A stretch of 64,000 bases of DNA from Botrytis cinerea B05.10 (Eukaryota > Ascomycota > Leotiomycetes > Helotiales > Sclerotiniaceae): contig NC_037316.1 in the NCBI RefSeq assembly GCF_000143535.2, positions 868,001 through 932,000 of the forward strand, in the 5' to 3' direction. A program made the translations under genes and the position numbers. Numbering within the stretch: the stretch's first letter is position 1; every line of letters starts with the position of its first letter. This document shows positions 19,951-34,500 of the stretch, piece after piece. The notes below the pieces were generated by a model. That model was given only the letters and a program-made list of their open reading frames with translations. It was not told the origin of the DNA and did not search any database.

Positions 19951-22900
19951 TTTTGGGGCGCGTGGTTAAGGTGATATTACTACTAAGTAATGAAAAATGG
20001 GGGAAAGTTCATGGAGTAGCTGTATTGATCGATCTGAGGGCATTCGTTTTGATTTGATTTATACACATATTTTGCGGAAATCTTGCACAAAACTGGATTT
20101 GACAAAGCTGAGTTCGTCCAATGATTTGCCCAATATTTTATGCATCATTAGACTTGTTAATGGCAAGATTTAAACATGACTCTCACCACATAAAAACACT
20201 CTCCTTTCCTGAAATCCTCTCAAGTAGAGGGTTCGTACCCAATATTTTCCAGGCTATACATAGAGGAGTTCATTTTTCTTTAGAGTTACAAGATTTTGTC
20301 AGGGCCCAGGACATGGATTCGTGATATTTGACTGATGTTTGGGCGGGAAATAGGAGATTGATTGAAATGAAGATAACAACAAGATGCAAAAATTGACAAT
20401 TAAAAAATCAGTCGTTTTAATTTCGTCTTGTTTTCATTCTACTCAGAAAGACTAGACCTGCCAGGATATGGAGCGAAGACAAATGACTAGCTACTACAGC
20501 ACTGACTTAAGCGTGTTCTCATCTTCTTTGTCATGGATTCCGGTTTAATACACCATATCTAGAATATAGATCTCTCATATACTACAAAGACTTACTTTAC
20601 CGACTTTTGGAGGGTGGAAATAATGCTCAGGTATTACTAGTGAATGAAGTCATCCACTTGCATTCAGTTCGCATTGTCGACCTTACAGAACTCTATTCAC
20701 TCGTCTGTCAATCCTCTAAAAAATGGTACCTCTTTCCTATCTTTTTTGAGGTCTCGGTATATAGGCTTCCACCCTTCCTTGTTTCTGCACCTAGGAAAGT
20801 AGGCATTTCAAACCGGAAAGGTAAAAAGACTGGCGAGGAGGATATCCTGCACCCAAACCACAAATTGGCTTATGAGGTAATAATTCGCGTAAAGTCAAGT
20901 ACAGACTCTTCCTATCACCGCTTTGTGAGATGGCACCAGACTTACTAAGAATGTAGAACTAAAATGATACTGAAAAGTTACATTGGACAACGGGGTAAAT
21001 TAGATCCGCAGATTTTACACCGTGAGATCTAGATTTTAAAGCCTAAACCCCGAATTCGATTAAAAATAATCCAAGATTACTATAGGACAACCGCTGATCC
21101 AACATCGCAAAGTTCTAAATCAGATGTGCTAAGACGGAAGAGCTCTCAATGGTTTGGAATAGGCTGGCAGAATGAGCAACTTCTATAGAAAGCGTATGCA
21201 GGCTAGGGAAGGTATGGAGAAAAGAGTAGGCAGCATATTGAATCCATTTAAATTCCCCATTTATCACGCGCTCCTTCCCCTGCAATACCTGTATGGTTCA
21301 CCCTCAGTCTTCCGCCAACAAGCACAACCCCTCAGCTCATCTCATACCCTCACCCACTAGCCCAACACTAATCCAAAGCCCTTTTCGCGCAATACATAAG
21401 TAGCTCTTCTTATCATTCTCGGCGTTTTCTACTATTCTCATCTCACTCAGACACATAAAGATGATATGAACGACGATCAAATGTTGAGTGAGTTTGGGAC
21501 ACAATTATTATTACCACTACTCCGTTCTCAGGAAAATTGGAAGGATGGGATGGGGAGCAAAATTGGGACCCAAAAACTGTAGTGAAAATGAGATGGAAGT
21601 AGAATGAGAGCCTAGGTGATAATAACTCATGACAACAAAAAGGGATTTATAGACGGTAGTAGATAGATAAATTGTGTGATTATATCTCGTCCCAAATCCC
21701 GTCCAACCCGTGCTCATCCCTTCTTCAAAAACAAACAGACATCCCCGCGACTAAACCTGATCAGCAACCATCAGTTGCAGACCTCATAATTACTCCCTAA
21801 CCATTGTGCAGTTTGCTATTTGAAACACAAGGAGTAGGAACTTTATAGTGCTTCACTGACCTCTTTCCACTCTCTACAGCAGACTGAGGAGTAGTGTCTA
21901 GCAACGCTGACAAGCATAGCATATTGAGCCAACATTCTTACATGATACATCGTTAATGTGGGCGAGGCTGGTTGTGAATAGATTAAGGTATCTCGATCTC
22001 CACTTAGCACAGTATCTGACCGGACAAAAGAAGATGTAACCAAAAATTCAAGAATCAACAGAGAGAATTCAAAAGCGGAAAATGACAGCGAAGCCCTACT
22101 TCGGCAAGGACCTCGGACATGGTAAGAAACAAATCGGAATCTTCTCTCGAAGTCTGAGCGACCATAGAGTATGAACGGAGACACATTACTCATAAAGGTT
22201 TCGTCTACACTACAGAGAAAGCACATTTCGAGCTTCATTTGTTCGCACGTATCGCTTGGATAAATTATGAAAGCCCCAGACGACGAATTTTACCACAAAC
22301 CCTTTATCCCCAGAATGTGAAGTCGGGAGGATGAAACGATGAACCTACTACCGCATAGTTCTTTTTTCCTAATCTTCTCTATTCACTAGATCTCACTCCT
22401 GCTCACTATCATTCCTCTGCCTCTCCTCTTTCGTCACCTTTCCCTATTAATAGCACATTCTCTGCTAGGTTCTACCACCTCCATCTATACGATAATTAGA
22501 GACGAAACACAGGATAAAAGGAGAGAAATACATATGGCATTCATCCACGTGGACAATATCCCGTTTCCATATCAAAGGCTTGAACCTATCATATTCCTTA
22601 AGCCTTCAAGTCTTGATGTCTAAATCACTTGATAAGAACAAGCAATAATTTAAAAAGCACGATAAGTGTGGGGTGGTTGACAATAAAACTAAAGATCAAT
22701 AATTTCCATCACTTATTTCTTCTTTTCCCCATTCACACCATCAGAACAGTATCTCAACCACTTTCTGGCTTGCAATATCTGTGCATTCGAGATTAACGAC
22801 AGTCCTACCTATGTTACAGGGCGGCAGAAACTCCCAGCAGTTCCGTATAGAGTCATTATCATGGAAGAAGGAGGCCCTCTGTATGCGTCATTCTTTTCAA

Positions 22901-25900
22901 TGCTCTTCCGCTTCCGATTCCGCTTTCAGATTTACTACAATCTTTGCACTCCAATCACCACCGTTGTCAGGAATATTTGCCTTCCATAAAGTTCCTTCGT
23001 TAATCCGCTAGATTTTCCACGTCTTTATCCCGCTCGTCATAAATCACTAGATTGTCTAACCACCAGTCTAAGGAGCTATCCCCAAAATCTCAGTAACCCA
23101 ACAAATAGTCTTCTCATTCAGCTCCAAAGTGCCTGATACCTACTCATTTACCAGCATGCTTACCCTTTATATTTTTTTATTATATTAACTTACTCGTCGC
23201 TGAAGATCGCTCCTTCACCCCCCTCTCCCGTCACCCATCGTCATATAAATGCCTCTTCCCTTTAAAGCTCTATCTTCATGATGACGCCAGGAAACACACT
23301 CACGCATTATGAGCAGTGTAGCTCATCTTTCAATCCTATAGAAATCCATTATCTTTTTATCCATTAGCAAACAATTTTGATATTGCGTGTTACATCCCAT
23401 CTATCTGTATTTCGTCGGAAATCTCGAATGGTTTAACCGAAGAGTAGACATAACAATGAAATTGACGATGACAGCAATGATGATGACAATGGTGTTGACC
23501 AACTCACAGCACTTGAAAGTTGACAATCGTCTCACAACAAAAATTCAAGACAATACAAAGAAAATATCACAAGAGAGAGGCGAGGGATAGAGGATAATAA
23601 AATCAAAGTCGCCCAAGACTCGTACCAGTTTCTCATACACTTTGTATCCAATTACCCTGGTGTCCTTTTCTTCAAATCTTCAATAATTTTATGCAATTCA
23701 CACTTGGAATGATTAGTCAAGAGGTTATCTTATATAATAAGACCAGAAGAAGAGTAGAAGGGGAATCATAAGTATTTGGGCACACAAGTGAATTATGCCC
23801 CGCATCACCCTTAAACCTCGCTCTTTCCCTCGCACAACCAACTTCTTCACCATCCTCTCGCTTCTCCTTTTCCCTGACTATCTCCTCTCACAGTCACCCA
23901 CTAGAATTCCACAACAATTCATCATATAAACTCCTACTTCTTCAGATAACCAGCGAACAAACTTACAGACTTCACCCGCGAACACAAGGGAACATGCCCA
24001 TCCCAAAACCCCGGAACTTAAAGTAAAACATCTTGTTTTCATTCATAAACCATTTTCAACTCCCCAGGAACAATCTCACCTTTTCTTGCCACAATCCATG
24101 AGATTTAGCAGAAGTTTCAAGTACTCTAGAAAGGAAAAACTGCAAAATAGAGGGAGCCAATAACAACAACAGAAGTAAATAAGCCTCAAATATCCATAAA
24201 GAAGAAGATTTACTCATAAACTAAACCATAACAACAAAAATATACCAATCTCAATCACGATAACAACAATAGTGTTAGCAATCAATTCTACCCCTCCCGT
24301 CAGCAATGGAGATGTTGAACGCCCGATGTTGCACCGGTGTCTGATGCATTGCATATGTTGACTTTAGAAGACTATCCACCACTTTGCAGAATTTCTCGCA
24401 TGTTTCCTTCTATTATTGGATATCAAGTGAGGAGAAATTCCTAATAGAAAGATGTATCCTCTTGTATTCGACAACGTGTAGATTCGAGAGGGAGAATCAG
24501 ACGACTTGAACAAAGAATGAACAAAGCCTTCCTCTCATGGATATTCCATTCATCAAACTCATGACGCCATCACCATAACTGGCGGTGAATATCCATAATG
24601 GAAGATCGAACGCATGGCAAACGGGTTGAAAATGATGTAATGTGAGATGTAGGCTGGAGAAAGCTCTCTGGAGGCAAATTGATTTTCATAGATGAGCACA
24701 CCTACCACCTATCATGCACCAATTGGTTATCGCCATGATAACATCTTAACCCCATAATCAAAACGACAACACAACATTGCCACCCCTCAAGTTCATGTCC
24801 AAGTCCTCCACCACGATCATCCGGTCGATCTCCCCGTCTCCATTCGTATCCTCCATTCTTGATCCTCCACCCACCAACATCCGCAAACTCTATCCTTCAT
24901 CCTCTTACCCACCCGCAATCCACAATCTCCAACCCTTAGAAAATTCTCGCCATCACGTTCTTTCTCGTCAACACATACCGACGCAGCAATGCGGGGTACT
25001 TTTGCATTGCATGGCATGGCATGGCATGACATGACACTTGCCATCTCACAACACCTCCACCCCTAATCCATCCATCTCATTGCATGATACATCATACATA
25101 CATGATTCTATTGAAAAGCAGCTGCAAATGCAATCCATCCACTTTATATACATTTCTTCACCAACCGACACTTGCGATTCATGCCTCCCTAACCGACCGA
25201 TAATCCCCCCCATGCACGCGTGCCGCGTGCATCAATAATTTTTCTCCTCCCAAAATATGCAATGCAATGCAGACGCAGATGCAGATGCACCTTCCATAAT
25301 GCATATATATATACCTAGATAGATATCATACATATACATATCATGATATCAATCGTGGCACTTGCACTTTCTTCTTATCAAAAGACCACGAATGGGGTTT
25401 TTTCCATTCGTCCACGATAGATAGATACTATGAAAATCATTTGAATGTAGCGGACGGGATTCACGAAACATCATGCGTAGCTTTTAGAAAGAAAGAAAGA
25501 AAAACAAAAACAAAAAAAACTCTCAAAATATAACTCTGTCGAGTCAAGATGATAGCATAATGACAGTATACTATCTTCACGTACTTTACTTACTTATCCT
25601 TGATAATAGGATCGTCCCTCGAATTTGATACACACGGTGATCATCAAAAGTTACAGATTGATATTCCGAGTCCTTACTGACCCCTTCCTCTTCTTCCTTT
25701 ACCTTTTAGGCATTTCCAATTCCATTCAAGCTTATAGTCAGTTCATTCGATCATGAATTAATTCTCTTCTCAACATTTTTTCTTCTCCCGGTTTGAGGAA
25801 ATCAAATAGATGAATCCAGGGTCCGATCAGATCATCGTTGTTCCTCCAACGCAAAATTAATCCCATCCCATCTCCACTCCACTACACCTACCCCCTCAGG

Positions 25901-26557
25901 TTTCCGCAGCGACGAACGAAACGGCCGGTCAGATAGTGAATCCCCATTCCACTGGTCCGACTCAGACAAGACAGGAGAGAAGAGAATACCAGGGAAAAAA
26001 AGAAAAAAAAAATGGGAGAGCTTGTTTCAAGGTTGGGCGACGAGAATCACGAGCTCAACTTACATTACCTCACGAGCATCAAACGAAAAAAGAAGATTTT
26101 TGAACATCTTCAAGTCGAGTCAACTTGCCAGCGAAAAAGCAAGAGTCTAGAGAGTCTAGAGACTCTTGTAAAACAAAGGGTCCTTTCACGTATTGTTTAA
26201 AACATACTCTAGACCCAGGCGAAATGAAACAGGCACACAGAAGACACACTTCAGAATTTGATTGATGCTAGGTATGTGTATAATCGCCGGTTTCCCCAGA
26301 GATTGGGTTAAGGGGGGACGTGAATGTGGAAACCCAAATTTCCAATATATTGAATTTGGGTTCGTTCAATCGTGTCGGTCGTGGTCGGTCGGTGTGGTGA
26401 GTGTGTCAAGTAAGTATAAGTCGGAAGTAAAGTAAGTCAAGTCTGTCAGGTCTGGTGAGTACAGTTATGCCATAGTTCCATAGTTCCATAGTTCTTGGGC
26501 TTATTGAAAGCTTTGGGCACGGGCATTGGCATTGGCATATGCCTTTCTAACCCTATT

Positions 26558-26595
26558 GTCTTGTATCCCATCCTATCCTATCCTGTCCTAATAGG
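26558..26595. repeat. CCTAT pentanucleotide repeat
   Basis: Degenerate tandem CCTAT units (ATCCTATCCTATCCTGTCC). A related CCATCCTAT run is at about 27187-27215. Confidence 0.5.
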
Positions 26596-28203
26596 TATCC
26601 TACCGGTCTTCCATCACCGACGGCCAGACCCAAAGTGTAGATCCAAGTTTCGTCAATTTGTCCAAAAAGAATGTTCATTTCCGATGACGACGAGTAAGTG
26701 CTAGGTACCAAATCCTTCCTGACTGTGCTTGTACACAAGGAAAAGTTGTACAAGCTTCATCATAAGTATATTCCGAATAGACTGAAACGGGTTGTCATAA
26801 AAAAGTGCAGGCCGCCATGACAGATTATGTATATATATGTCACATACTCCATAGCTATGTACATCGCTCAGCAGCTAACAAATTTTTCCACCCAAGTACG
26901 ACGTGTATATTAACATCATACGGCTAAGAGAAAAACCATCACGAACCATCATGAGCCATTTGTCACCACTTCGGCCATATATCCACTCGATGTAGCAAAT
27001 CTACGTAGTAATTCGTAAAAGATCTTCAAGTTCCAAACCCCAGACTCTGATGGATCTGACCATTGCACACATCTCGGCAAGAATAGGAAAAAAAAGAAGC
27101 CCCAGAATAAAAATCTTTCTCTACCACAGCAACGGTTTAGAAAGTTAAAACAAACTCCACTTGCACCGAGCGGAGCGAGAGCCTGCCATCCTATCCATCC
27201 ATCCTATCCATCCATCGTTCGTAAGAAAACTTCGTTTCTTTTTATCCCTTCCCGGAGGAGTGGGAATCCGCAGTGTGGATATTGATATCCATTCATCTAT
27301 CCGCTTCACCTCACCACCAACTTAGAGTGGTAAAAGCAAGAAAAATCAGGGTCCCATCCAAAACACACCCCAATTTTTTTATAGAGCGCACATTCGACCC
27401 GAACCCCCCCACAATCCAGCAACCGAAACACCCGTGGTACATACCGAGAAACAAACACCATGAAAACCCAATTCACTAACTTGGAAGAAATAAAAAATAA
27501 TAAGAATAATGAATGAGTGGAACTCCACCTTTTTCTTCCTTTTCCTCTCGTTTTTTCTTTCTAGAATCATTTCCCATTCATCAATGATCTGAGCCTTCTT
27601 ACCTATCTAGGCATACCTACCTGTCTTTAGTCTCCTTTTTTTCTGGGAGCCAGCGGAGCGGGGCAATGCTCATTCATACTAAATCTTTTTTTGATACAAG
27701 CTTGAAGCTATAGCTGTAGCTGTAGCTATGGCTTAGCTTAGCTTGCGTCTTCGTACATGCCGCGCAGAGATCTAAATACCGGCCCGGAAGTGTGCAAATT
27801 GTAGATTCCAGATTCCAGATGGATGCATGTAGAAAGAAGCATAAAGGGACCAAGACACACAGGTAGCTATTCATATATACATACACATACACATACACAT
27901 ACGTGTATAAGGATATGTGCATACGTACATAATACATAATATGCATGCCTGCACATCCAACTCCAACTTCACAAACCCGAATAAATCATCCGCGCTAGCA
28001 AGACTCAGACGACGAAGAGAAATGCACCGTCCGGAAAAGATGATGGACTGTTCTTCATAGCTAGCTCGGATGGAACGGACATCTCCCAAGCTTTACTTCG
28101 CTGCGGGCTTATTACATAGTCCCCTTCGCTCTCCCCTTCTCGAGTCGCCTGCAGACTGCAATTACATACCGCGTCCCTACAGAATGTAGATGCGGGCCGG
28201 GTA

Positions 28204-28227
28204 GCTGGCTGGCTGGCTGGCTGGCTG
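28204..28227. repeat. GGCT tetranucleotide repeat
   Basis: About five consecutive CTGG/GGCT units. Confidence 0.7.
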
Positions 28228-29313
28228 TGCTTTCCACATCTTGCGGGCTGTGCACCATACATGTAGATGCTACACAAAATGCACCACGTAAATGCGAGGA
28301 AGAATTCTCTTTCCCTGAAGCTTTAATAGACATATATACATATATACATACAAACACACAAACACACTAGAACCTCACACCAAAACGGTACAATCCAATC
28401 CGATCTACCCAACCATCCCGAAAACGCAATTAATCATAACTTACTTGCACCGCAAACGCAAAATCCCATCAAGCAAATACCTCCTCCCCTACGGAAAGTC
28501 CCTACGGAAAGTCCATGTAAGTAATACCTGCAGAAGCGAAGCGAACACGCCTACATTCCGACCTACCTACATGAACAAAAGAAGAAGAATCCAAGACCAA
28601 CCTGCAGAAGGAACCCAAACACGGGTATCGCAAAAGAAAGAGGGAGGGCAAGAAATAAAATAAAAGGGAATTTAAAAGAAATGCCGAAGGGGGTCGGGCG
28701 GGATGATTTACCCATTTCCCATTTCATTTCCCCGTTTGTTCTTTCGGCATTGCGATATTTTTGCTTCTAGATTGATTGATATAGCTACCTATATATATAC
28801 AATACAACCAACACAATACAATACAATACATACAATTCCAACTTCCCTTTGATCAAGACTCAGAACATGAGGAGGATGTTTGCTTTTATTTTATTTTTGT
28901 TTCGGGGTGTCTATCACCGAGCTACAAATTTGGGATTTTGTCTGATCGTATGTATCGTAGAGGGATGGATTTATTTAGCTTAGATCCTTCCTTCCATCTC
29001 TTCTGCTCGTTCCTCTCCCTCCCTCCATCTACCAAGAAAAGAGAGGGAGGGCAGGGCGGCTCATGCTTGATATTATTCATCTCCTCGTCATCTCCACTCC
29101 ATCTCCATCTCCAGAACAAACATAAAATCATAAATGTAAAACAAAATCATAAATTCGATATTATCCATACTATCGATAACTCTCCTCTAGGTTTCTTCCG
29201 TCCGTCCTACTATCTTCTTATCTTGCAATGCATGCATCCATCCATCCATTTATCCATCTACCTACCCATCTATCTATCTGACACCCAATAATACATCCAT
29301 CCCAATATCCATG

Positions 29314-29344
29314 ACTGCCTGCCTGCCTGCCTGCCTGCCTGCCT
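29314..29344. repeat. CTGC tetranucleotide repeat
   Basis: About seven consecutive CTGC units, followed by four AAACGC units at 29355-29379. Confidence 0.7.
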
Positions 29345-29646
29345 TGCGAAGATCAAACGCAAACGCAAACGCAAACGCAAATTCCCAAACCCAAGACATT
29401 TTCGTTCCCTCCCTTCCTTCCTTCCATTCATTCCACGATGGAATGAAATGCCGAGTACGGTAGAACTCTGATCTGAGTTTCTAAATTTGGTCTTTCTTCG
29501 ATTACGATGGCGAAAATGGATTTGATGATTGATGCCCCCGATTTTCTTCGCCCGCCTAGGAAATTGAAGAGCGTGTGAAACCGTCCGACCAGTCAGTGCG
29601 TCGCACGCAAAAAGAAAACTCTCTCGTTCATACTATAGACCATCTA

Positions 29647-29692
29647 TCTAAATCATCTATTTATCTATCTATCTATCCATCTATCTATCTGC
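29647..29692. repeat. ATCT tetranucleotide repeat
   Basis: Imperfect run of ATCT/ATCC units. Confidence 0.6.
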
Positions 29693-30161
29693 ATGCAGTA
29701 TGAGGCATCTCTGGGTTCTACAGGTACTCAGTAAAAGAAGATAGACGAGAAGACTCTAATTAAAACCCTACCCAGCAAGAATCAACCCCCCCCCCCCTCC
29801 TCTCTTCTCATCTCTCCCACCTTCCCAGCTGAGAAGCATCCCAACCCACCATTTCCAGCCATCTTCTTTTTTTCTCGGGATCTCTCACATATACCTATGG
29901 TATTAATAAGGATTTAAATCCCCGGTCGCTTTGACGTTGCGGGGTCAAAGTGGGAGAGAGCAAGAGAACCTCCCAAAAGAACCACGGAAAGAATTATGCT
30001 CTCTTGGGCTTAAAGGTATCACGCACACAATCATCACTCACCACTCACCACTCAGCTCCCTCCGTAGATACATACAGTCATCCTAAGCTTAAAGCTCGGG
30101 ATATATGCAAGCCTCCGAAACTACGGGCGTGAAAGGTATGTCCACTTTGCTGCATTGCATA

Positions 30162-30213
30162 TACACACACACATACACACACATACACACACATACACAC
30201 ACATACACACACG
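30162..30213. repeat. CA-rich minisatellite with a ten-base unit
   Basis: Four to five copies of ACACACATAC in tandem. It creates the artificial Cys/Val-rich minus-strand frame at 30078-30689. Confidence 0.75.
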
Positions 30214-31069
30214 CATGTACATTGCATATGAGGGAACGAGAGCATCACAACACCGCATAGCATAGCAACCAGTTTGTTTATTGATAAGAGCAGAAGATAT
30301 AAACAATGCAAGATGCACCACAGAGGGGAAGCGAGAAAGACGTGAAAAGTAAGAAGATTTTCAACATCTCCACGAGATTCCAATCTATGATAATGGAAAG
30401 ATTTCAAATTCCCATCTGGAAGAAAGAATTCGATGCGGGGTAGAGAAGTCCAACATAAGACAAAAAGACCAAGCTTTATTTCATTTCCATCTCCGAAGAT
30501 CTGCAATCTCTGCGCACATCGCAAAAGCTCGTGACGTCGTTTCCATTTGGCGAGAGTGGATTCCCGTTTGTTTATTGCCTTGATAACTGACACGTCTTCC
30601 AAGGGAAATTTTCTTTCTTGCATTTTGGCTGGATACATATTACACACCAAAGATGCCGTTATTCTGGTTGTTGAAGCGGAAAAGTCCACAATTAATGGAT
30701 AAGAGAATAAATGGACTCATGTAAAGAAGGCGGCACACTTGCATAGCTGACATATCATTGTACTTCTCAAGCACCATCCCGTTCCTTTGCCGTTTCCGAC
30801 ACAGCAAAGATCTAATCTATGGCCGGCCTTATATCGTGTAGCCGCCGCGAGTCAAAACCCCGGCTGACATATCGGACCATGTTGAGGAATGTCATTGGTA
30901 GAGGAGGAAAGATGTCTCTCAGCTTGGTTGAATATCCTTGCTATGTTTATTTTTGATAACTGATCGATGATGATTGCTCATATCAGACATGAGACCAGTT
31001 GTTCGATCAAGATAGAGCAAAAAATCCATAAGCTCTGTGTTGTCAAAGTTCTCATCTCCTTTTGTTTAG

Positions 31070-31598
31070 GGATACCCTCATAGAATTCAATGTTTGGACA
31101 AAACATAACCGTCGCTTCCAGAAAATTCATACGGATACTTTACGAGAATTTGCCAATGACATCAATTTCTTGCCCGGAAATCGAAATCTGGAGTGAGAAT
31201 CGAAGAAGGAAAGTATTAAAGATGGAGATAATTTGATACAAGGTTCCTACTCTCGGAGCATTTAGAACAAAATCTTGATTCCTTGAAAATCTGGCCTGTT
31301 TTCAAGGTTCTTGTTCCGTTTCTACAAAGTATACGGTACAGTGTACGAAATAGACAAGGGGGGCAACATTCAATTGGTACGAAGCAAGGCTCGAGAGTTC
31401 AATGTGGAGAACACAAACAAAACGAGCCAACTTGACAAGGCTATTAAAAACGTTGAACTGGCCAGATCCAGACTTTGTTTCGAATTGGGAATATCTTCTC
31501 GTGACATTGGCGAGTCAATCGCTGTGAATGGTGGATATATAAGTATATCCAAATATATGATTTTCCTTTCTAGCCCTGAAAGAAGGTTGGCCGAGTAG
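31070..31598 (+). CDS. 3' exons of an unidentified gene, or a gene relic
   Basis: Two exons fit: 31070-31192 and 31307-31598, joined across a 114-nt intron (GTGAGA donor, TTCAAG acceptor) with matching phase. The first starts after a TTTAG acceptor. Together they give about 137 residues, including LIEFNVWTKHNRRFQKIHTD, NFLPGNRNLE, YGTVYEIDKGGNIQLVRSKA, KAIKNVELARSRLCFELG and SSRDIGESI, ending RRLAE. The composition is charged and helical, very unlike the chance frames nearby. No upstream exon with a start codon could be identified, so this is either the end of a gene with short distant exons or a truncated fragment. No family is recognised. Confidence 0.35.
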
Positions 31599-34500
31599 CC
31601 TTGTTGAGTTCCCAGGTGATTGATCCTTGGATCTCCTGTTGATATTAATCAACGATGTAGCCCGGTTGCTCTATGACCATCTTCTGGAAAGTTGAGATCC
31701 TCTTTTCTTTGAGAAAAGGAGACAACTCTGAGGCAAAAGGATCTCGATGAACTCTAAGCCGCGGTGGAGTCAGCAATGACAGTACTCCTCACCATTCTGG
31801 AAACTAGAAGGGATCATTGGCTTATTCGTTGACTTACGACATTATGTTACCCGTTGATAATCCCCCAAATTTCCAGCCTGAGCTGAGCTTCGTCTCCTGA
31901 GACTTTTAGTTTGTCCGCGGGAGCGAATTTCGGCGTCGGTCGGCCAGGCTACCAAACTCATGAGATGACAATCAGCCAAGCGTCCCCTAGATATCCTCGG
32001 AGGAGATGGGCTGGTTTGGCAAGGCTATGAACATGGTGATACGAGCCATGGGTTTAATAATCGTAATGAGATTTGTATCTGTAACTTGTTCGTACGGGAC
32101 ATCCGATAAGAGTGATTTCTCCAATCAATCTTCTCGTCCATCTTCACACTGGTTGACCTGGACACCCACACCGCTGCTCAACTCGTCCCCTCATGTTTCT
32201 GATTGAGAATCCTTCGGTTGGAAAGGCCAATGCATCACCATACGGAAAGCCATCAGCTGATCTATCAGCGACGACGACGATTGATGATAAAAATATAATT
32301 GACACTTGGCTCGATACCCCGGGCGGCTACATTAGAGGCCACATGGAGAACACAATTTTATGATTCTGCCTTGTAGAGTCCGAGAGCAGAAACACATAAT
32401 GGCGATGGGACAAAACTGTGGATAATTTTATGCGTTTTCCATTCTCATAGGTCGACCTCTGGTGAGACTCCAATTTGAAGGATTATGTCCGCGCTTGATG
32501 GTCGAATGGGATGTACAACCTTATGTTTATATTGCTGGACCATGGAGACATATGTAATTACTCTCCATAAACCTTGACACAATTTCAGATAGACAATACT
32601 GTCGCACAAATGCTGCCTATGATATGATACAAAAAGTGTAGGCGCTCGCAAATCCAGCCATCTGGCCTTCTCGCTTTCATCAGGGGTACCGACCAGTATT
32701 GTGCTTGCTCTACGGATGGAAATAGAACGCCCTTGATTGAATTGGGTGGTCTTTGCCTTGATGTAGAGAGCACCCAGCAGACATGGAGAAAACTGGCTCT
32801 CTCAAGATACCGGGAGCAAAAGCCCCAATGCAGGTGACCCTCTGACGATAAGGCTAAATGATATGATTTGAAAAGTTGTTTGTAATTGAGGGGAGACGCG
32901 TTTTGGTAAATATTTACTTTCACGCTTTGTTTTCGCGCCCACTATTGCGATGTATACTCACTCGCATGTACTCTCGATTGTGTATCGTCCGGAAGAACCA
33001 AAGAACGAACGGACGAATGAACGAGTAGCGTGTATCAACACCAAAGCGGGAAGACAATCACACTGGCCAATACCAAAGGCAGAAGGGAGCTAGGATGGAC
33101 AACGTGATGCAATGGAAAGCTACGAAATACAATCGATGCATGAAACTTAAGACGCAAAAGCTTAAATTTCATAAACCTTGTGCATGCCCTGTGCATTTTG
33201 CTGCGCTTTTCCTAGACGATCTCGAACTGACTTGATCGGGCAATAGTTGTCTTTGCTTTCACAATTGATTCATTGTTCACACGATGTTCACGAGATATGA
33301 ATGGATGGATGGATGGATGAATGCCTTTGATCTGATTTTGGATCTTGATATCGATATCGACGTTGATGGAATTCTCTCAAATGATACCCACACACACACA
33401 CACACACAAATACATACCTAGGTAGACAGGAGTGTCCTCTTCTCCATCAATATCAGAATGTCATGTTCATAATGAAGGATAACGAAAGGCCAGCCTCCGC
33501 GATAGCAGCCAGTGACAAGAACGAGAATTGGCATCAGAACCCAGCATTTGCGAGTTATACGTCGAGATACTATACATTAATCTACCACCAGGAAGGAGCA
33601 CACCAAGGTAAATCCCACATGCAACCTACATCGTTTTTGCTTCTTCATCTCACCACCACCATGGTCCCCCCTTCATTGCTTTCCGAAGCCAACATACTTA
33701 CCAGCATTGAATATGGCCAATATCATCGAATCAATTGTCCTTCTATCAAAAACCATCTCGATGAGCTTCTAACGACATCATCAATCTACATGTTACATAT
33801 CTGATTCATAACCTCCTTCTGTGCACAATTGATCCATATGAAATACCCAGCGGCATATCACTCAAGGTCACCTGCAGAGCATAAACCAACCCATGCTGAT
33901 GTCTATTTCTCACTCAGCAACCATATATTATATTTGATGAACCAATCCATAATGCTTGATACTCTCGCTCCTTCGCCGCACGACGACAGCCCACCTCTGG
34001 AGTCCTAACTCATGGTCCTCTGGTGCTATTCGCTTTTTTCTTTCTGCGAACTAGGTAAGGATTCTTAGAACCGATGGATTCATGGATCCCCATCAAAAGC
34101 AAGGTACCAAGTAGGTTGGCGTCGACCCATCAGCAAGGCTAGAAGCTGACTAGGTGAGGAGCTGTGTTTTAGTTGGTTGCTGTGGTTGATGTCTGGCCTA
34201 GCTGTAAGAAGTAACAATTAAATATTCCTCCCCCCTTCCATCGTGTACGAGTTCCAACCCTTTACTGCCCAGTTCCCAAGCAGATCCCCGCAGCCAGGAG
34301 ACAAAGCTAGATCCAGGATGGCATTAACCACATTCGTAATCTCGTAGCTTTTGGCTTTCATGGGGCATGTCCATAGGAGGAAAGAGGTCAATTCTATCGT
34401 GCCATTCGTTAGAGAGCGGTTTGACCTGGATGCTTTTGAACCCACCAAAGCTACCTGCTGTTACCCACTTCCCTAGTGCTTTCACCACAGCCCACGCTTC

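Larger units (their letters stand above)
19951..31069. other. Gene desert, 11 kb
   Basis: I find no gene that can be supported. Frames such as 20607-20948, 21843-22238 (-), 24777-25034, 26012-26200 and 30078-30689 (-) have no family features, lack splice support or are built on simple repeats. The segment is rich in pyrimidine tracts and microsatellites. A 98-codon open stretch at about 22693-22989 without an early ATG (contains TYVTGRQKLPAVPYRV) is the only other segment that reads somewhat like protein. Confidence 0.5.

Noticed and set aside
20228..20242. B-box-like GGGTTCGTACCC
   Set aside because: T-stem does not pair beyond two or three bases and no other tRNA part is present.
21843..22238. 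131-codon minus-strand frame
   Set aside because: No domain, no homology I recognise, no coding composition; chance length in the desert.
22693..22989. Open stretch containing TYVTGRQKLPAVPYRV as an exon
   Set aside because: No start codon, no partner exon in phase; about this many such stretches are expected by chance.
30078..30689. 203-codon minus-strand frame with a Cys/Val-rich end
   Set aside because: The Cys/Val stretch is translation of the CA minisatellite, the first codon is GTG, and the rest has no family features.
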